Shown here piece by piece: positions 1 through 9,986 of a DNA stretch of 64,000 nucleotides (position 1 is the first letter of the stretch; each line of letters opens with the position of its first letter). Source of the DNA: Sulfidibacter corallicola (GTDB lineage Bacteria > Acidobacteriota > Holophagae > Acanthopleuribacterales > Acanthopleuribacteraceae); NCBI RefSeq assembly GCF_017498545.1, contig NZ_CP071793.1, forward strand, positions 2,976,001 to 3,040,000, given 5' to 3'. Under the pieces are notes generated by a model. That model did not search any database, was not told the origin of the DNA, and worked only from the letters and a program-made list of their open reading frames with translations. A program made the translations under genes and the position numbers.

Positions 1-3000
1 CAAATTCCGGAACCCAAGCCATGGCCTAGAATCCGGGCCTCTTCCAAATTGCCGTCCACATCCAGTAGTAACTTCAGCACCGCCGTTTCGGCCGAGGAGA
101 TTTCTTCCCCCGATGGTAGTCGAAGTGTCCCGGAAAAGGTCCCGACCACCTGCAGTTTCCCCTGGTCCTCCCGCAAATGGAAGTCTTCGAACCCACTCGA
201 TTCGGTCACGGGAAAGGTCTGGAACCATTCCAAAGACATATCGGCCCCGTATTTGGCGACAAAGCCCTGGGCTTCGCCCAAAGGCCTAACGGTACGGTTC
301 CCGAAAACAGCAGATCCACGCAGGGTACCGACCTGGTAGTGGCGGCCTTCTCGATCCACTTCCTGTTTTGCGACAAACAAATCACTCCCCGCGGGCGAAA
401 TCGGCGTGGCCTCGATCACTCGGGCCAACACACCACCACGCGGTCGACCTACGACGACCGGATCGTCGCTGTACACGATTCGATCACCGCCATGGTCGTC
501 TCGAATGTGGGCGTAGAGGTAATAGATGCCAGGCTCGACGCCTTCCGTCGACCATAGATGACTGTTGGCCAGACCGGCATCGCGTTCGTTCAGATTGGCC
601 AAGATGAGGTGTCCATCTGCGCCGTCCGCATCGACATCGAAATACAGGGAGATTCGCCCACCGGTTCCCAACTGGTCGCGATCCTGCCAACGGATGAGGA
701 ACTCGTTGAAAGCCACATCTTCAAACCCGTCGGGTTCGACGAACGCAAATCGCGCCGAATCCGCTACGGGCTCCACACTCAGTGGGGCCATTTGCGCCAA
801 GAATGAGTCGACACTTCCTTGCGCCTGAATCTCGGCCGGCCCGATCGCGATGCGATCGGCATGGGAGCCGGCGATCAAGGGAAACCCGGCGGTGCCAAGC
901 GACATCGCTGTGATGGAAGAGGTACCGAACCCACTCGCCCCATCGACCCATGTGAAGTGACCCTCTTCATCGACTCGAGCGAGAACGCCGGCTTGCGGAC
1001 CTCGAGCACGCAACTGCCAGGTGCCGAAGTCGGCAACCGCGGCAACGCTGTCGCGGGCGGTCGTGCCACCAAGAAACACGCCGCCCTGGCCGTCGGGGAC
1101 CAAACAGGAGAACTCGTCGAATCGCAGGCCTCCGGCTCGTCGCGCCCACGCCAGGGAACCCTCTCGACCGCGCACCACGAAGCCGTCTCGATCCCCTACC
1201 GACTGCAACACGTCATCGCCGAAAGTGACATCATCCGAAAATCGACCCGCGAACCAGAATACCCCGTCGGGCGCCATCGCGAAATCCAGAAGTTCCGCAT
1301 AGGCTCCCCCACCATATCCCAGCCAGTCGACGACGCGCCCTTGATCGTTCAACTCGGCGCGGAAGATTCGCCAGGGTTCAGGCTGGTCGAACTCGTGATC
1401 GTCCCAGGCCAGGGAACCCTGATAATTGGCCGCGACATGAATACGGTCATCGGAATCCAAGGCCAGGTGAATATTGTTGGCGCTACCCGTGCCCTCGGGC
1501 GCGGAAGCCCAGAGAACCCGACCCTCGTGGTCGAATTTGGCGACGAACACCGAGAAGGTCGAACCCGCACCGGGAAGATCGTGACCGCCAATCGAAAGGT
1601 CCTGGGTGTAACGTCCCACCACGTGCGCGCGGCCCTGGGCATCCAGGGCCAACTCGGTTCCGTATGCAGTGGGACCGCCCTCGGTCACATGAACCCAGAC
1701 GGGCTCGCCCTCTTCGGTCAGACTGGCGACGAGCACGCGATGCCCGCCGGAACCCGGTGGATTCGAGTCCAGCCATGGCACCGTGCCCAAGAGGAATCCG
1801 GTCGCGAAAATGCGACCGTCCTCATCGAGGACAATATCGTAGAAATGCACCGCCCTGGATGACCCGTATTCGCGAGCCCATAGGAGCCGGCCCCGTTGGT
1901 CATAGCGAGCGAGAAAGGCACTCGTCCCTTCACCGGATGCGTGCAACAACCTATCGCCCAACCGCACCCGGGTGTGAAAGTAACCGGAAACCAGGGTATG
2001 CCCCTGGCTGTTGGTGCTGATCGCGTGGACCCTCAGCGGGTCGAGGCTTTCGCCGGTGCGGATGTAATCCAGTCTCACCGGCGCGTGTCGATGCGCGATT
2101 TCCAAGGGGTAGGCGGCTCGACGAATGACCTGGTTCCCGTGATCGTCCGCCACGACAGCGAAGAGGTGGTAGGTGCCGGGCGGAACCTCTCTCGTGTCCC
2201 AGTCGAAATGATTGATCTCGCGCTCCAGGGGCATCCCCCGAAAAATCGCCGTGCCGGATTCACTGGTCGGGTCGTTCGCATAGAACGCGGATACATGAAC
2301 ATTGGGGGTATTGTCGTCCGTCCAACGAAGGGTCGTGAACCAATCGACGGATTCGGCCTGGCCACCGGATTGAACAAACGCGAAGACAGGATCAAAGCCA
2401 TTGGCGTCGATCGAAATGCGAAAGGTCGTCTCGGTTTGAAGGGCGGGCTCGCCATCGTCGGTCGCCACGACGGTCACGATCATCGTGCCGGCCTGGTTCG
2501 ACGCCCCTTGCAGGAGGCCGTCGGCAAGAAGTACCAGGCCTTCCGGTAGGGGCTCGGCCGAAACGTGAAGCGCATCCCCGTCCGGATCCTCGAAATATGC
2601 CTGAAGATCCAAAGAGAGGGATTCATTGACCCTCGATGACACGTCCGGAATGGGTTGCCGCAAGGTCGGAGGCCGATTGCCTCGAGCCACGTGCAGATCG
2701 AAGCGATGTGAAACCGACCGAGGGGTGGCTCGATCGTCGGCCACCTCGAAGGCGACGGGAAAGAGACCTTCGATCGCAGGTGTCCCCTGAAGCAGGCCCG
2801 CTGAAGATAGGTCGAACCCCGCAGGCATTTCCGTGACAGAAAACACCAGCGCATCGCCATCGGGATCTTCGAAAAACGGGGCGAGATCCAGAGAAAAGAC
2901 CCGACCCACACGAGCTTGACGGTCACCCACTTCGGCGACCAACACCGGTGTGCGGTTGGGAACACTCGAGGGGTCGCTCGGGTCGGTACCGGCTTCGTAT

Positions 3001-6000
3001 TCCGCTACATTCGAATGGGTATCGCCGTCGAGATCGTGCTGGGCATCGCGAGAATCATCCGGGTCGAGCTGGTGATCGAGTTCGAACCCGTCCGGCATGC
3101 CGTCTTCGTCGCTGTCGTGATGACGGGGATCCGTTCCGGCCGCGAACTCGCCCAAATTGTCGAGACCATCACCATCGGGATCACCATGGGCGTCGGTCGG
3201 ATCCTGCGGGTCGAAGCCGTGAAGGGTCTCGAAATCGTTGGGGAGCCCGTCCCGATCCATATCCAGATCGATGATGGTGACGTTCAAATCGACTCGGGCC
3301 TCGTTTCCCGAGAGATCGGTGCCGGTCAGTTCCATGTTCGCCAATCCGGGTTCCGAGGGGAGCACGAATTCAGCTTGCCAAACAAGGCGGTCCGAATCGT
3401 CGTTGGGCACGCCATCTCCATGCAACACCGTGCCGGCCGCTGTTTGAAGGGTAATCCGAGGCACATCGGCCAGGGGTTCGTCGGCGGTGACGGTCACGAT
3501 GAATGGCCGGCGAGCCACGGCCTCGAGAAACCGGGCAGTCAAAAAGGGCGGCCGGCCATCCAACACGAGTGTGCGCCAAACCTGGCGATTGTGGACATCC
3601 AACGTCAGCGTGAGGCTGGGGCCGACGAGATCCTGCCACTCGGCATGAAGGGAGTATGTCGCCGCGGTCAGGCCCTCGGCCAAGGAGAAACGACCCTGTT
3701 CATCCGTCCATCCAAGAACTACGGCATCGGGCCCGTTCATCACGACGCGGGCATTGACCAGCGGCCGTCCATCCGGCCCAGACACATAACCCGAGACGAC
3801 GAAAGCCGGCGCGACAATCAGCGTCGCCTCGGCGGATTCGACATAGCCGGCGATGTTGCGCGCGACGGCCCGCAGACGATAACTGCCGGGAGTGAAGGGC
3901 GCAAGCCACGTGGCCGTCCATCGATGATCCGTGTCGACCGGCACGTCGGCGACCACCAGCTCCCAGTTTCCGGCATCGTCGGCGATGAACAGACGCACTT
4001 CACGAATCCCCACCCGGCTCGGTTCTTCACCGGAGGTCCTCGAATCGCTCGCCAACCCGTGGATGGTGAATGGTTCACCGCTGGTGGCCAGTAACGTCGT
4101 ATCGAGGAACGACACGCTGGGAGGAATTCCACCCTGAGCGGATCGGTCCAAAGTGAGAACCTGCCTTTTCATAATGGTGGAGCCCAGACCGTCGCCTGCC
4201 GAAAGTCGTATTTCGAAGGCCACGGGGCCGGTGTGGGGTGACCATCGATCGGGCGCAATCCAGCGTACGCGACTGAAGGGAATCGCGGCCCCGGGCGGTG
4301 TTTCGTCTACGAAGCGGCCGCCTTGTGCCTGCCAGTGGAAGAAAGGGTAGGCAAGTCGCACATTTCCCAGCGAATCGATCACGCTCCCTTCGACGAAATC
4401 GGTCATCTCAGCCTCTAACACCGCGGTAAACAGGCCAGCATACGGACTCCCCTCGCCTTCGATGCTCAGGGGCCGAATCACGGAAAGCGACACTGTTGGC
4501 GGCTCGATACCCGCAACAAAGGGCTGGTCGAACCACTGACCCAAGGTGGAGCTGTCTTGCGACCAGGCGAAATCGGCCGCGGTGATGACATGCGGATGGA
4601 ACGCATCGATATCACCGTTCAAGTTGGCATCGGCAGCCATGATCCGATGCAGCATCAGGAAGCACTCCTCGCGCAGGATGGGCCTGTCGGGCGAGAAAGA
4701 GCCGCCGTCCTGTTCACCGCTGACCACGCCAAGGGCTTTGGCTCTGTAAACGTAGCCCGCCAGAGGAGCCTCGGCCGGAAGATCGTCGAACAACATATGG
4801 GGTTCGACGGCGGCTGGATCCATGACTCGTCGATTCCACGCCTCCATCAAAGCCTTGACCGCCGACCTCCGGGCGAGATGGCGTTCGGGCATGAAGAGCG
4901 ACACCGGCCGGCCGTCGTCCTCTCGGTTGAATACGGAGATGGCGAGATCGTCGTCCATATAGGTAAGGTGGGCCAAAAAGGCCACCGCGTCGAAAAACCA
5001 AGTGTCCGGATCGCGGATATCTCCGAAAGGCACGGTTGGCTGGGCTCGGTCGGACCATTGGCGAAAGCTGCGCGCTGCATGACCCAGCCCGCCACCGAGG
5101 GCCCGAAAGATCATGGCCGCAAATTCTGCGCGAGTCGCCGGGCGCGTTCCCGCCAGATCCAAATCTTCGGGAAGCTGGAGCACTCCGGCCTGAACCAGGA
5201 AGTGGGCTGCGGCCTGTGCGTGCTCGCTGACGTTGACATATGCCGGCGAATCCCCCGTCAAGGAAAAACTGCCGCCCCCGGTCCAAGCGGTAGTGTGTTT
5301 GCGCCCCCCCTCGGGCGTGTCGGCATCGCTGGCCTGGAATTCGAAATCATAGCGACCCGGCGCGCCATCCACCACCACGTTTCGCGAAAAAGCCTCGTCC
5401 TCCCAGAAAAGTACCGCCTCACGCCAGCCCCCACCCTGGCGCCGGTAGCGCACTTTGACGTCGACCACGTAATCGTCGGGATCATGCCAACGGCTGACGA
5501 AGTGGAATTCATCGCCCGGAGAACCCGTCTGGGGTTCGACACTCCCGGAAAGGTACCTGGGCGGGGGGTCGTCGGTGTGAATGTCGACTTCGGCGGAATA
5601 CGACGACCAACCGGTCGTGCCGTCACAATCCGAGGTCTCGTTTCCGGCTGCGAGCCGGTACGCATAGGTAGTGTTTTGCTGCAGGCCGGTGTGTGTATAG
5701 GAACGTGCACTACCACAGTACAAATCGCGCCAGGTTTCCCCGACCGCTCTCCCCTGCAGGCGATACCTGACGGCATCGGTCACCCTATTCCAATCGACGC
5801 GTACGGTCGTCATGTCGATCGGTTGGGGGTTCGGCGGCGAAGGTCTGGATGGCACGGGCAATGGCTCCGTGCGTGCGGGCTGCAAACGTCCCGGCGCGCT
5901 CCACCCCGGCTCTCCATGACAGTAAGCCTGGGACAGTCCGGCGCGAACCCGGTAGCGATAGAGCGTATCCGGTTCCAAGTTTCGATCGGTGTAGGTACGC

Positions 6001-7058
6001 GATGTTTCGCAGGAAATAGTGTGCCATGCCCCGCTGGTTCCCTCTTGGCGCTCCAAGCGGTAGCGGGACGCGCCGGAGACGGGGCTCCAGGAAACGCGTA
6101 TGGTGTGGGGGCCCAGAACCGAAACGGAAGGTCGGCTCGAGGGCGCGCCGGGCGGCACAGCGTAGTCGACTTTGAGGTCGACGAAATCCACATATCCGCT
6201 TTGACCGTTGCTGACGCGATCGTATACGTACAACCGCCAGGTTCCCTCCGGGTGTCGACCCTGAAAGTCGTCGGTTTCGCGCCAATTCAGCCAAATGTCG
6301 TCATCGTCGGAGGCGTCGTCATCGTGCCCCGAATCGGTGGCACCGCCGGTCCCTCGCGGCCAAAGACTGGCGATGTAGGCGTCCGGACTGCGAAGCCGCA
6401 TCTCCATGTCGGAAACGACCACGTCGGTGATTTTCAGCTTGTACCGCACCTGGGTGACCATGGCGTTGTCGGGTACGTCACCCGTCGTGAGCGAGACCAC
6501 TGCAGTTCGGCCATCGTCGACATCGGTATTGTGGCTGGTTCGCGCGCGGACCAGGCTGGTGTCGAGCCGCAATTCACAGGATTCGAGCCGGCCGGGGTTC
6601 CCGTTGCGCAGGTCGCGGAGCCACCACTTCCAAGCTCCGTTTACCGGCTCTCCATCCATCACCACCAAGTCATACCGACCTTGAAGGTAGATGTCGTTGT
6701 CATCGGCGCTGTCGTCATCCTCACCCTGATCGGTGGTGCCACCCGTGCCGTAGCGCCACACGATCAGTCGTTTTCCGGTCGGGCTTTCCAAGATGATTTC
6801 CATGTCTTCGACATCGACGGAAGCCACCTTGAGGGCGTAGTCGAGAGAGGTCACCACCGCATCTTGGGAGGCGCCTCCGAATTCCAGCGTGTAGCGAACG
6901 CCATCGGACGCTCCGTCGGGGATGGCGATGGAAAGGTCGGAGCGCGAGACGACCAGGGTTTCGGCCTGCAAAGGAACTACCCACAGAACCGCGACCACCG
7001 AGAACAGGACGCAAACCTGGGAGTGGGACAGAGGACTCGGAAATCGAAAGTAAAACAT
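1..7058 (-). CDS. Giant secreted multidomain surface protein with P-domains, FnIII, SLH and propeller-like repeats (partial, C-terminus off window)
   Basis: Open reading frame of at least 2352 codons running off the left edge. It starts at ATG 7058, 13 bases after the stop of the upstream hydrolase gene, with a GAGGA motif before it, so the two are probably one operon. Residues 1-33 look like a signal peptide. Domains read by eye: two proprotein-convertase P-like domains (about 34-150 and 172-290), two fibronectin III domains (295-490), three SLH-type repeats (606-820), a carboxypeptidase-regulatory-like domain (1083-1140), Asp-rich thrombospondin-3-like calcium repeats (1263-1363) and two cadherin/Ig-like domains (1366-1533). 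From about 1660 to the end there are propeller-like repeats of the type 'HVVGRYTQDLSIG', interrupted by a second copy of an 'F.V.PDG.EDV' module. P-domains usually accompany proteases, but none is seen in the visible part. Likely role: surface adhesin or structural protein (inference). Confidence 0.85.
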   Translation of the reverse strand, partial: MFYFRFPSPLSHSQVCVLFSVVAVLWVVPLQAETLVVSRSDLSIAIPDGASDGVRYTLEFGGASQDAVVTSLDYALKVASVDVEDMEIILESPTGKRLIVWRYGTGGTTDQGEDDDSADDNDIYLQGRYDLVVMDGEPVNGAWKWWLRDLRNGNPGRLESCELRLDTSLVRARTSHNTDVDDGRTAVVSLTTGDVPDNAMVTQVRYKLKITDVVVSDMEMRLRSPDAYIASLWPRGTGGATDSGHDDDASDDDDIWLNWRETDDFQGRHPEGTWRLYVYDRVSNGQSGYVDFVDLKVDYAVPPGAPSSRPSVSVLGPHTIRVSWSPVSGASRYRLERQEGTSGAWHTISCETSRTYTDRNLEPDTLYRYRVRAGLSQAYCHGEPGWSAPGRLQPARTEPLPVPSRPSPPNPQPIDMTTVRVDWNRVTDAVRYRLQGRAVGETWRDLYCGSARSYTHTGLQQNTTYAYRLAAGNETSDCDGTTGWSSYSAEVDIHTDDPPPRYLSGSVEPQTGSPGDEFHFVSRWHDPDDYVVDVKVRYRRQGGGWREAVLFWEDEAFSRNVVVDGAPGRYDFEFQASDADTPEGGRKHTTAWTGGGSFSLTGDSPAYVNVSEHAQAAAHFLVQAGVLQLPEDLDLAGTRPATRAEFAAMIFRALGGGLGHAARSFRQWSDRAQPTVPFGDIRDPDTWFFDAVAFLAHLTYMDDDLAISVFNREDDGRPVSLFMPERHLARRSAVKALMEAWNRRVMDPAAVEPHMLFDDLPAEAPLAGYVYRAKALGVVSGEQDGGSFSPDRPILREECFLMLHRIMAADANLNGDIDAFHPHVITAADFAWSQDSSTLGQWFDQPFVAGIEPPTVSLSVIRPLSIEGEGSPYAGLFTAVLEAEMTDFVEGSVIDSLGNVRLAYPFFHWQAQGGRFVDETPPGAAIPFSRVRWIAPDRWSPHTGPVAFEIRLSAGDGLGSTIMKRQVLTLDRSAQGGIPPSVSFLDTTLLATSGEPFTIHGLASDSRTSGEEPSRVGIREVRLFIADDAGNWELVVADVPVDTDHRWTATWLAPFTPGSYRLRAVARNIAGYVESAEATLIVAPAFVVSGYVSGPDGRPLVNARVVMNGPDAVVLGWTDEQGRFSLAEGLTAATYSLHAEWQDLVGPSLTLTLDVHNRQVWRTLVLDGRPPFLTARFLEAVARRPFIVTVTADEPLADVPRITLQTAAGTVLHGDGVPNDDSDRLVWQAEFVLPSEPGLANMELTGTDLSGNEARVDLNVTIIDLDMDRDGLPNDFETLHGFDPQDPTDAHGDPDGDGLDNLGEFAAGTDPRHHDSDEDGMPDGFELDHQLDPDDSRDAQHDLDGDTHSNVAEYEAGTDPSDPSSVPNRTPVLVAEVGDRQARVGRVFSLDLAPFFEDPDGDALVFSVTEMPAGFDLSSAGLLQGTPAIEGLFPVAFEVADDRATPRSVSHRFDLHVARGNRPPTLRQPIPDVSSRVNESLSLDLQAYFEDPDGDALHVSAEPLPEGLVLLADGLLQGASNQAGTMIVTVVATDDGEPALQTETTFRISIDANGFDPVFAFVQSGGQAESVDWFTTLRWTDDNTPNVHVSAFYANDPTSESGTAIFRGMPLEREINHFDWDTREVPPGTYHLFAVVADDHGNQVIRRAAYPLEIAHRHAPVRLDYIRTGESLDPLRVHAISTNSQGHTLVSGYFHTRVRLGDRLLHASGEGTSAFLARYDQRGRLLWAREYGSSRAVHFYDIVLDEDGRIFATGFLLGTVPWLDSNPPGSGGHRVLVASLTEEGEPVWVHVTEGGPTAYGTELALDAQGRAHVVGRYTQDLSIGGHDLPGAGSTFSVFVAKFDHEGRVLWASAPEGTGSANNIHLALDSDDRIHVAANYQGSLAWDDHEFDQPEPWRIFRAELNDQGRVVDWLGYGGGAYAELLDFAMAPDGVFWFAGRFSDDVTFGDDVLQSVGDRDGFVVRGREGSLAWARRAGGLRFDEFSCLVPDGQGGVFLGGTTARDSVAAVADFGTWQLRARGPQAGVLARVDEEGHFTWVDGASGFGTSSITAMSLGTAGFPLIAGSHADRIAIGPAEIQAQGSVDSFLAQMAPLSVEPVADSARFAFVEPDGFEDVAFNEFLIRWQDRDQLGTGGRISLYFDVDADGADGHLILANLNERDAGLANSHLWSTEGVEPGIYYLYAHIRDDHGGDRIVYSDDPVVVGRPRGGVLARVIEATPISPAGSDLFVAKQEVDREGRHYQVGTLRGSAVFGNRTVRPLGEAQGFVAKYGADMSLEWFQTFPVTESSGFEDFHLREDQGKLQVVGTFSGTLRLPSGEEISSAETAVLKLLLDVDGNLEEARILGHGLGSGI

Positions 7059-7071
7059 GGATACACCATCC

Positions 7072-9666
7072 TCACTCAAAAAATGCTTTCACGATCAACT
7101 TGGCCATTTCGGCGCGGGTTAAGGGCTGATCGGCGCCAAAAACAGGGCCTTCGCTGCTCGGATATCCGTGAACCCAGCCCTCTCCAGCAGCCGCACGAAT
7201 CCAGGGATAATGGGGATGATCACCTTCCAGATCCGTGAACGAAGGCTCTTGGTGGGGCCCCGTCGGTGGAGGTCCGTCCACTTCCAGCCTGGCTCCGTTG
7301 GCGAGCATGTGGACGACCTCGCCGCGAGTGATCGGGCGATGTGCCTCGAAGTTCTGACCGGTCGGAAAGAAAGACACCCGGCGGATGTCGATGCCGGTGC
7401 CGGCATCCGCACCGACATTCGGGTTGTGAAAGGCAATCCCGAGTTCCACAGGGAGCGCATACCAGGAAGTGGCATCGAGGTCGGGATAAGGCAGGGATCC
7501 AGTGGTCACTCCGCTCAATCCCATGGCGCGGATCGTCATGACCAGTGCTTCGAGTCGCGTGACTTGCCCACCGGGGCGAAAGGTACCGTCGGGATAGCCG
7601 TTGATCACCCCTTTCTTGTGAGCGATCGCCAGGTGGCGAATCAGTGCTTCGTCGTTCGAGGGAACGTCCGAAAAAGGTAAGACATCGGTGTGCCGCAGCA
7701 TACCCTTCAGGATCTTGGTATCGATGAGGTGAGCGATCGCCAAGAACACCGGCTCGTATCGAATCTTGTTGATGGTCTTCATGAATTCAACGGGAGGAGC
7801 CATAAGATAGTCAGGCACATAACAACACCGCTTGAAATCGTCGTCCTCTCTTGCCCCTTCATTTAAAGTGGGTGACCAGGTGCCCTCGATGGCTGCCTCG
7901 ATGTATGCCTTGCGATCTTCTTCCAGGTAAATCCCGCTGAGCCCCTCTCCTTCCAAATCCTCGGGATTCGTACGATAGGAACCCTTCAGCATGCGATCGT
8001 GATGGTAATCCATGAACAGGACGTGGGTGTGGAAGCCATCACCTTGGTACCCGGTTCGACCCTGCATGTCGGCCACGGTCAGATGATCGGTCGGTTCGGG
8101 GTGGAAATACGCGATGTACGAAGTTCCCTGAACCATGCCCTCTCGTTGCCAGGGGGAATACATTGTCACGGATTTCGTTCCCTCGGGCGGAGCCGAAGGA
8201 ACGATCATCGAGTCGTAGGAATAGCGAAGGTTGAACAATTGGCTGGTGACGGGTGAAGGCCCGTCATTCAAATAACCATAGCCCATACGGACGGGGCCCA
8301 ATTCCTGAACCCCATCCTCGGCAATTCCGAATGCCAAATTATTCCAAACATCAGAAATATTGTTATTTTTCGTTCCATCACCTTGATTTCCCGGGCGGCC
8401 GCCGTTGGCATTGATTCCCCCAAAGAAATACAATTTACGCTTATAAGATTCACTCATCTTATATTGATAAAGCATGTTCACACGAGTAAGCCATGGATTC
8501 AAGAGGACAGGCAGTGCATAGGTTTGAGTTCTATTGGGACCAAGCACATTGTAATAATATCTCAATACGATATTCCAAGGTTCGCCTGTGTCGCCGAAGA
8601 CATCGACTACCGGCAACACTACATCCTCTCGTCTCAATACCCTTTCAAGTTCCTTTCGATAGTAATGATCGAAACAATCCGTTTCCGGTATCCTCACTTC
8701 TGTTACAGTGCGATCTTGTATCTCGTCGAATAAATGATCCAAGTTTCTTGCTTCCGAAGCATGAACAATACCCGGAAATGTCCAGGCAATGATTCTGAGT
8801 ACATCACGTGGGTATTCTTCTCCAAAGGTTTCCATCAAATGGCGAGAGCCCAGAATCCCGTCGTAGTTGTCCCATTGCAGATCGTTGGCGCCAAAGGTAT
8901 AGAGATCTTTGAACACCGTGTTTCCCCCAACCCAATTCGGCACGGCTGCCGGGCTGCCGTGGTGCACTCCACTGAGCAGCAGGATCTTGTCGGCGTACTG
9001 AGTCGGCAGGTCGTGTTCTTCGAAGGCGGAACGCAAGACGATGGTGCCCATGCTGTGGCCGATGAAGATGGCCTTGTCATCGAACGACGGCTCGTCCACT
9101 CGTTTGAAGAAGCGGCGCAATTCGTTGTCGGTCGATCCGGGCCAATCGAGAAAATGCTTGAGAATGCTCGCGTTGTAGGTGACATGTTTGTACGTCGGGT
9201 AGCGGTATAGAAACACTTTGAAATGAATGCGGTAGGGATCCAATTTGTCGAAAAATTTAAGTAGGTTGGCCCAATAGGAAGCTGCCGAATCCACATCGTG
9301 GATTTGGGCCATGGGATTCGCCGAACCGGGCTTGCCTTGCCAGCCATGCACCAACACGATGGGTATTCGGGCTCCGAGTGGCAGACCCGTACCGGTTGGT
9401 TTGAACGGGTCTTCGGCGTCGCCCTTGTCAAACCAGTAGTCTTCCGGGGAATAGAGGTAATGGGTCCTCAGGTGATCGGCATATCCGGTCTCATCGGGCC
9501 AATTGTTGACCAGCGAATCGGTGCTCGATCGCGTGTGTTCGAGCGTCGTGTAAAGATATCCGGACCCCTCGCTTCCGCCCTCGTTCGTGACGGATGCATT
9601 TGGAAAATCTAATCGATCGCCGCAAGGTGCCATCGCCCAAAACAGTAAGATCCATACCTGGTTCAT
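7072..9666 (-). CDS. Secreted alpha/beta hydrolase (lipase/PGAP1-like) with C-terminal SLH domains
   Basis: 864 residues. ATG 9666 is chosen because GGGAG lies 6 bases upstream and the next residues form a short hydrophobic signal peptide; a longer reading from 9714 lacks these. The N-terminal half is an alpha/beta hydrolase: an oxyanion-type VHGWQG motif and a nucleophile elbow GHSMG near residue 200, typical of lipases and GPI-inositol-deacylase-like esterases. The last 200 residues hold three SLH repeats (INGYPDGTFRPGG; then a divergent copy; then VHGYPSSEG followed by LTRAEMAKLI), which normally tether proteins to cell-wall polymers or an S-layer. DNA for residues about 290-445 is markedly AT-richer than the flanks. 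It is the first gene of a leftward operon with the giant SLH/P-domain protein. Substrate unknown. Confidence 0.88.
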   Translation of the reverse strand: MNQVWILLFWAMAPCGDRLDFPNASVTNEGGSEGSGYLYTTLEHTRSSTDSLVNNWPDETGYADHLRTHYLYSPEDYWFDKGDAEDPFKPTGTGLPLGARIPIVLVHGWQGKPGSANPMAQIHDVDSAASYWANLLKFFDKLDPYRIHFKVFLYRYPTYKHVTYNASILKHFLDWPGSTDNELRRFFKRVDEPSFDDKAIFIGHSMGTIVLRSAFEEHDLPTQYADKILLLSGVHHGSPAAVPNWVGGNTVFKDLYTFGANDLQWDNYDGILGSRHLMETFGEEYPRDVLRIIAWTFPGIVHASEARNLDHLFDEIQDRTVTEVRIPETDCFDHYYRKELERVLRREDVVLPVVDVFGDTGEPWNIVLRYYYNVLGPNRTQTYALPVLLNPWLTRVNMLYQYKMSESYKRKLYFFGGINANGGRPGNQGDGTKNNNISDVWNNLAFGIAEDGVQELGPVRMGYGYLNDGPSPVTSQLFNLRYSYDSMIVPSAPPEGTKSVTMYSPWQREGMVQGTSYIAYFHPEPTDHLTVADMQGRTGYQGDGFHTHVLFMDYHHDRMLKGSYRTNPEDLEGEGLSGIYLEEDRKAYIEAAIEGTWSPTLNEGAREDDDFKRCCYVPDYLMAPPVEFMKTINKIRYEPVFLAIAHLIDTKILKGMLRHTDVLPFSDVPSNDEALIRHLAIAHKKGVINGYPDGTFRPGGQVTRLEALVMTIRAMGLSGVTTGSLPYPDLDATSWYALPVELGIAFHNPNVGADAGTGIDIRRVSFFPTGQNFEAHRPITRGEVVHMLANGARLEVDGPPPTGPHQEPSFTDLEGDHPHYPWIRAAAGEGWVHGYPSSEGPVFGADQPLTRAEMAKLIVKAFFE

Positions 9667-9986
9667 CAGATACTCCCATTCGGTTATGTATTCGGGGCGG
9701 GCCCCGCCGAACACGACGCCCCGTCATGGCCGCTTTTCGATACGCGATACAGAGTGACCGCGCCATTCCACCAGATTCGTTCTGTTTCGAAAATGGCCCA
9801 AAAGGGCTAGGTGGAGGCCACCCATCGGGGCCAATCGCATCCGGTCCGAACGGGTCATGGTGCCGTTTCCGCATTTCCGTCATGCTTGGCGAACCATTCC
9901 ACGATTCCCGCCCAGGTGGCGCCGGCCCGCATTGCGCGATCTACCGAGATCGCGCGCTGTGGCTGAATCCGGAGGAGATGTTCCAA
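9667..9986. other. Divergent intergenic region
   Basis: 320 bases between the leftward SLH hydrolase operon and the rightward cohesin/dockerin operon; promoters for both must lie here. A GC-rich inverted repeat (GGGGCGGGCCCC core, about 9693-9705) sits just upstream of the hydrolase. I could not assign convincing -35/-10 pairs. A GGAGGAG ribosome-binding site at 9971-9977 serves the rightward gene. Confidence 0.5.

Noticed and set aside
4557..7238. 893-codon rightward open frame opposite the giant SLH protein
   Set aside because: It is antisense to a frame with clear domain sequence, has no family-like features, and arises from GC-rich codon bias.
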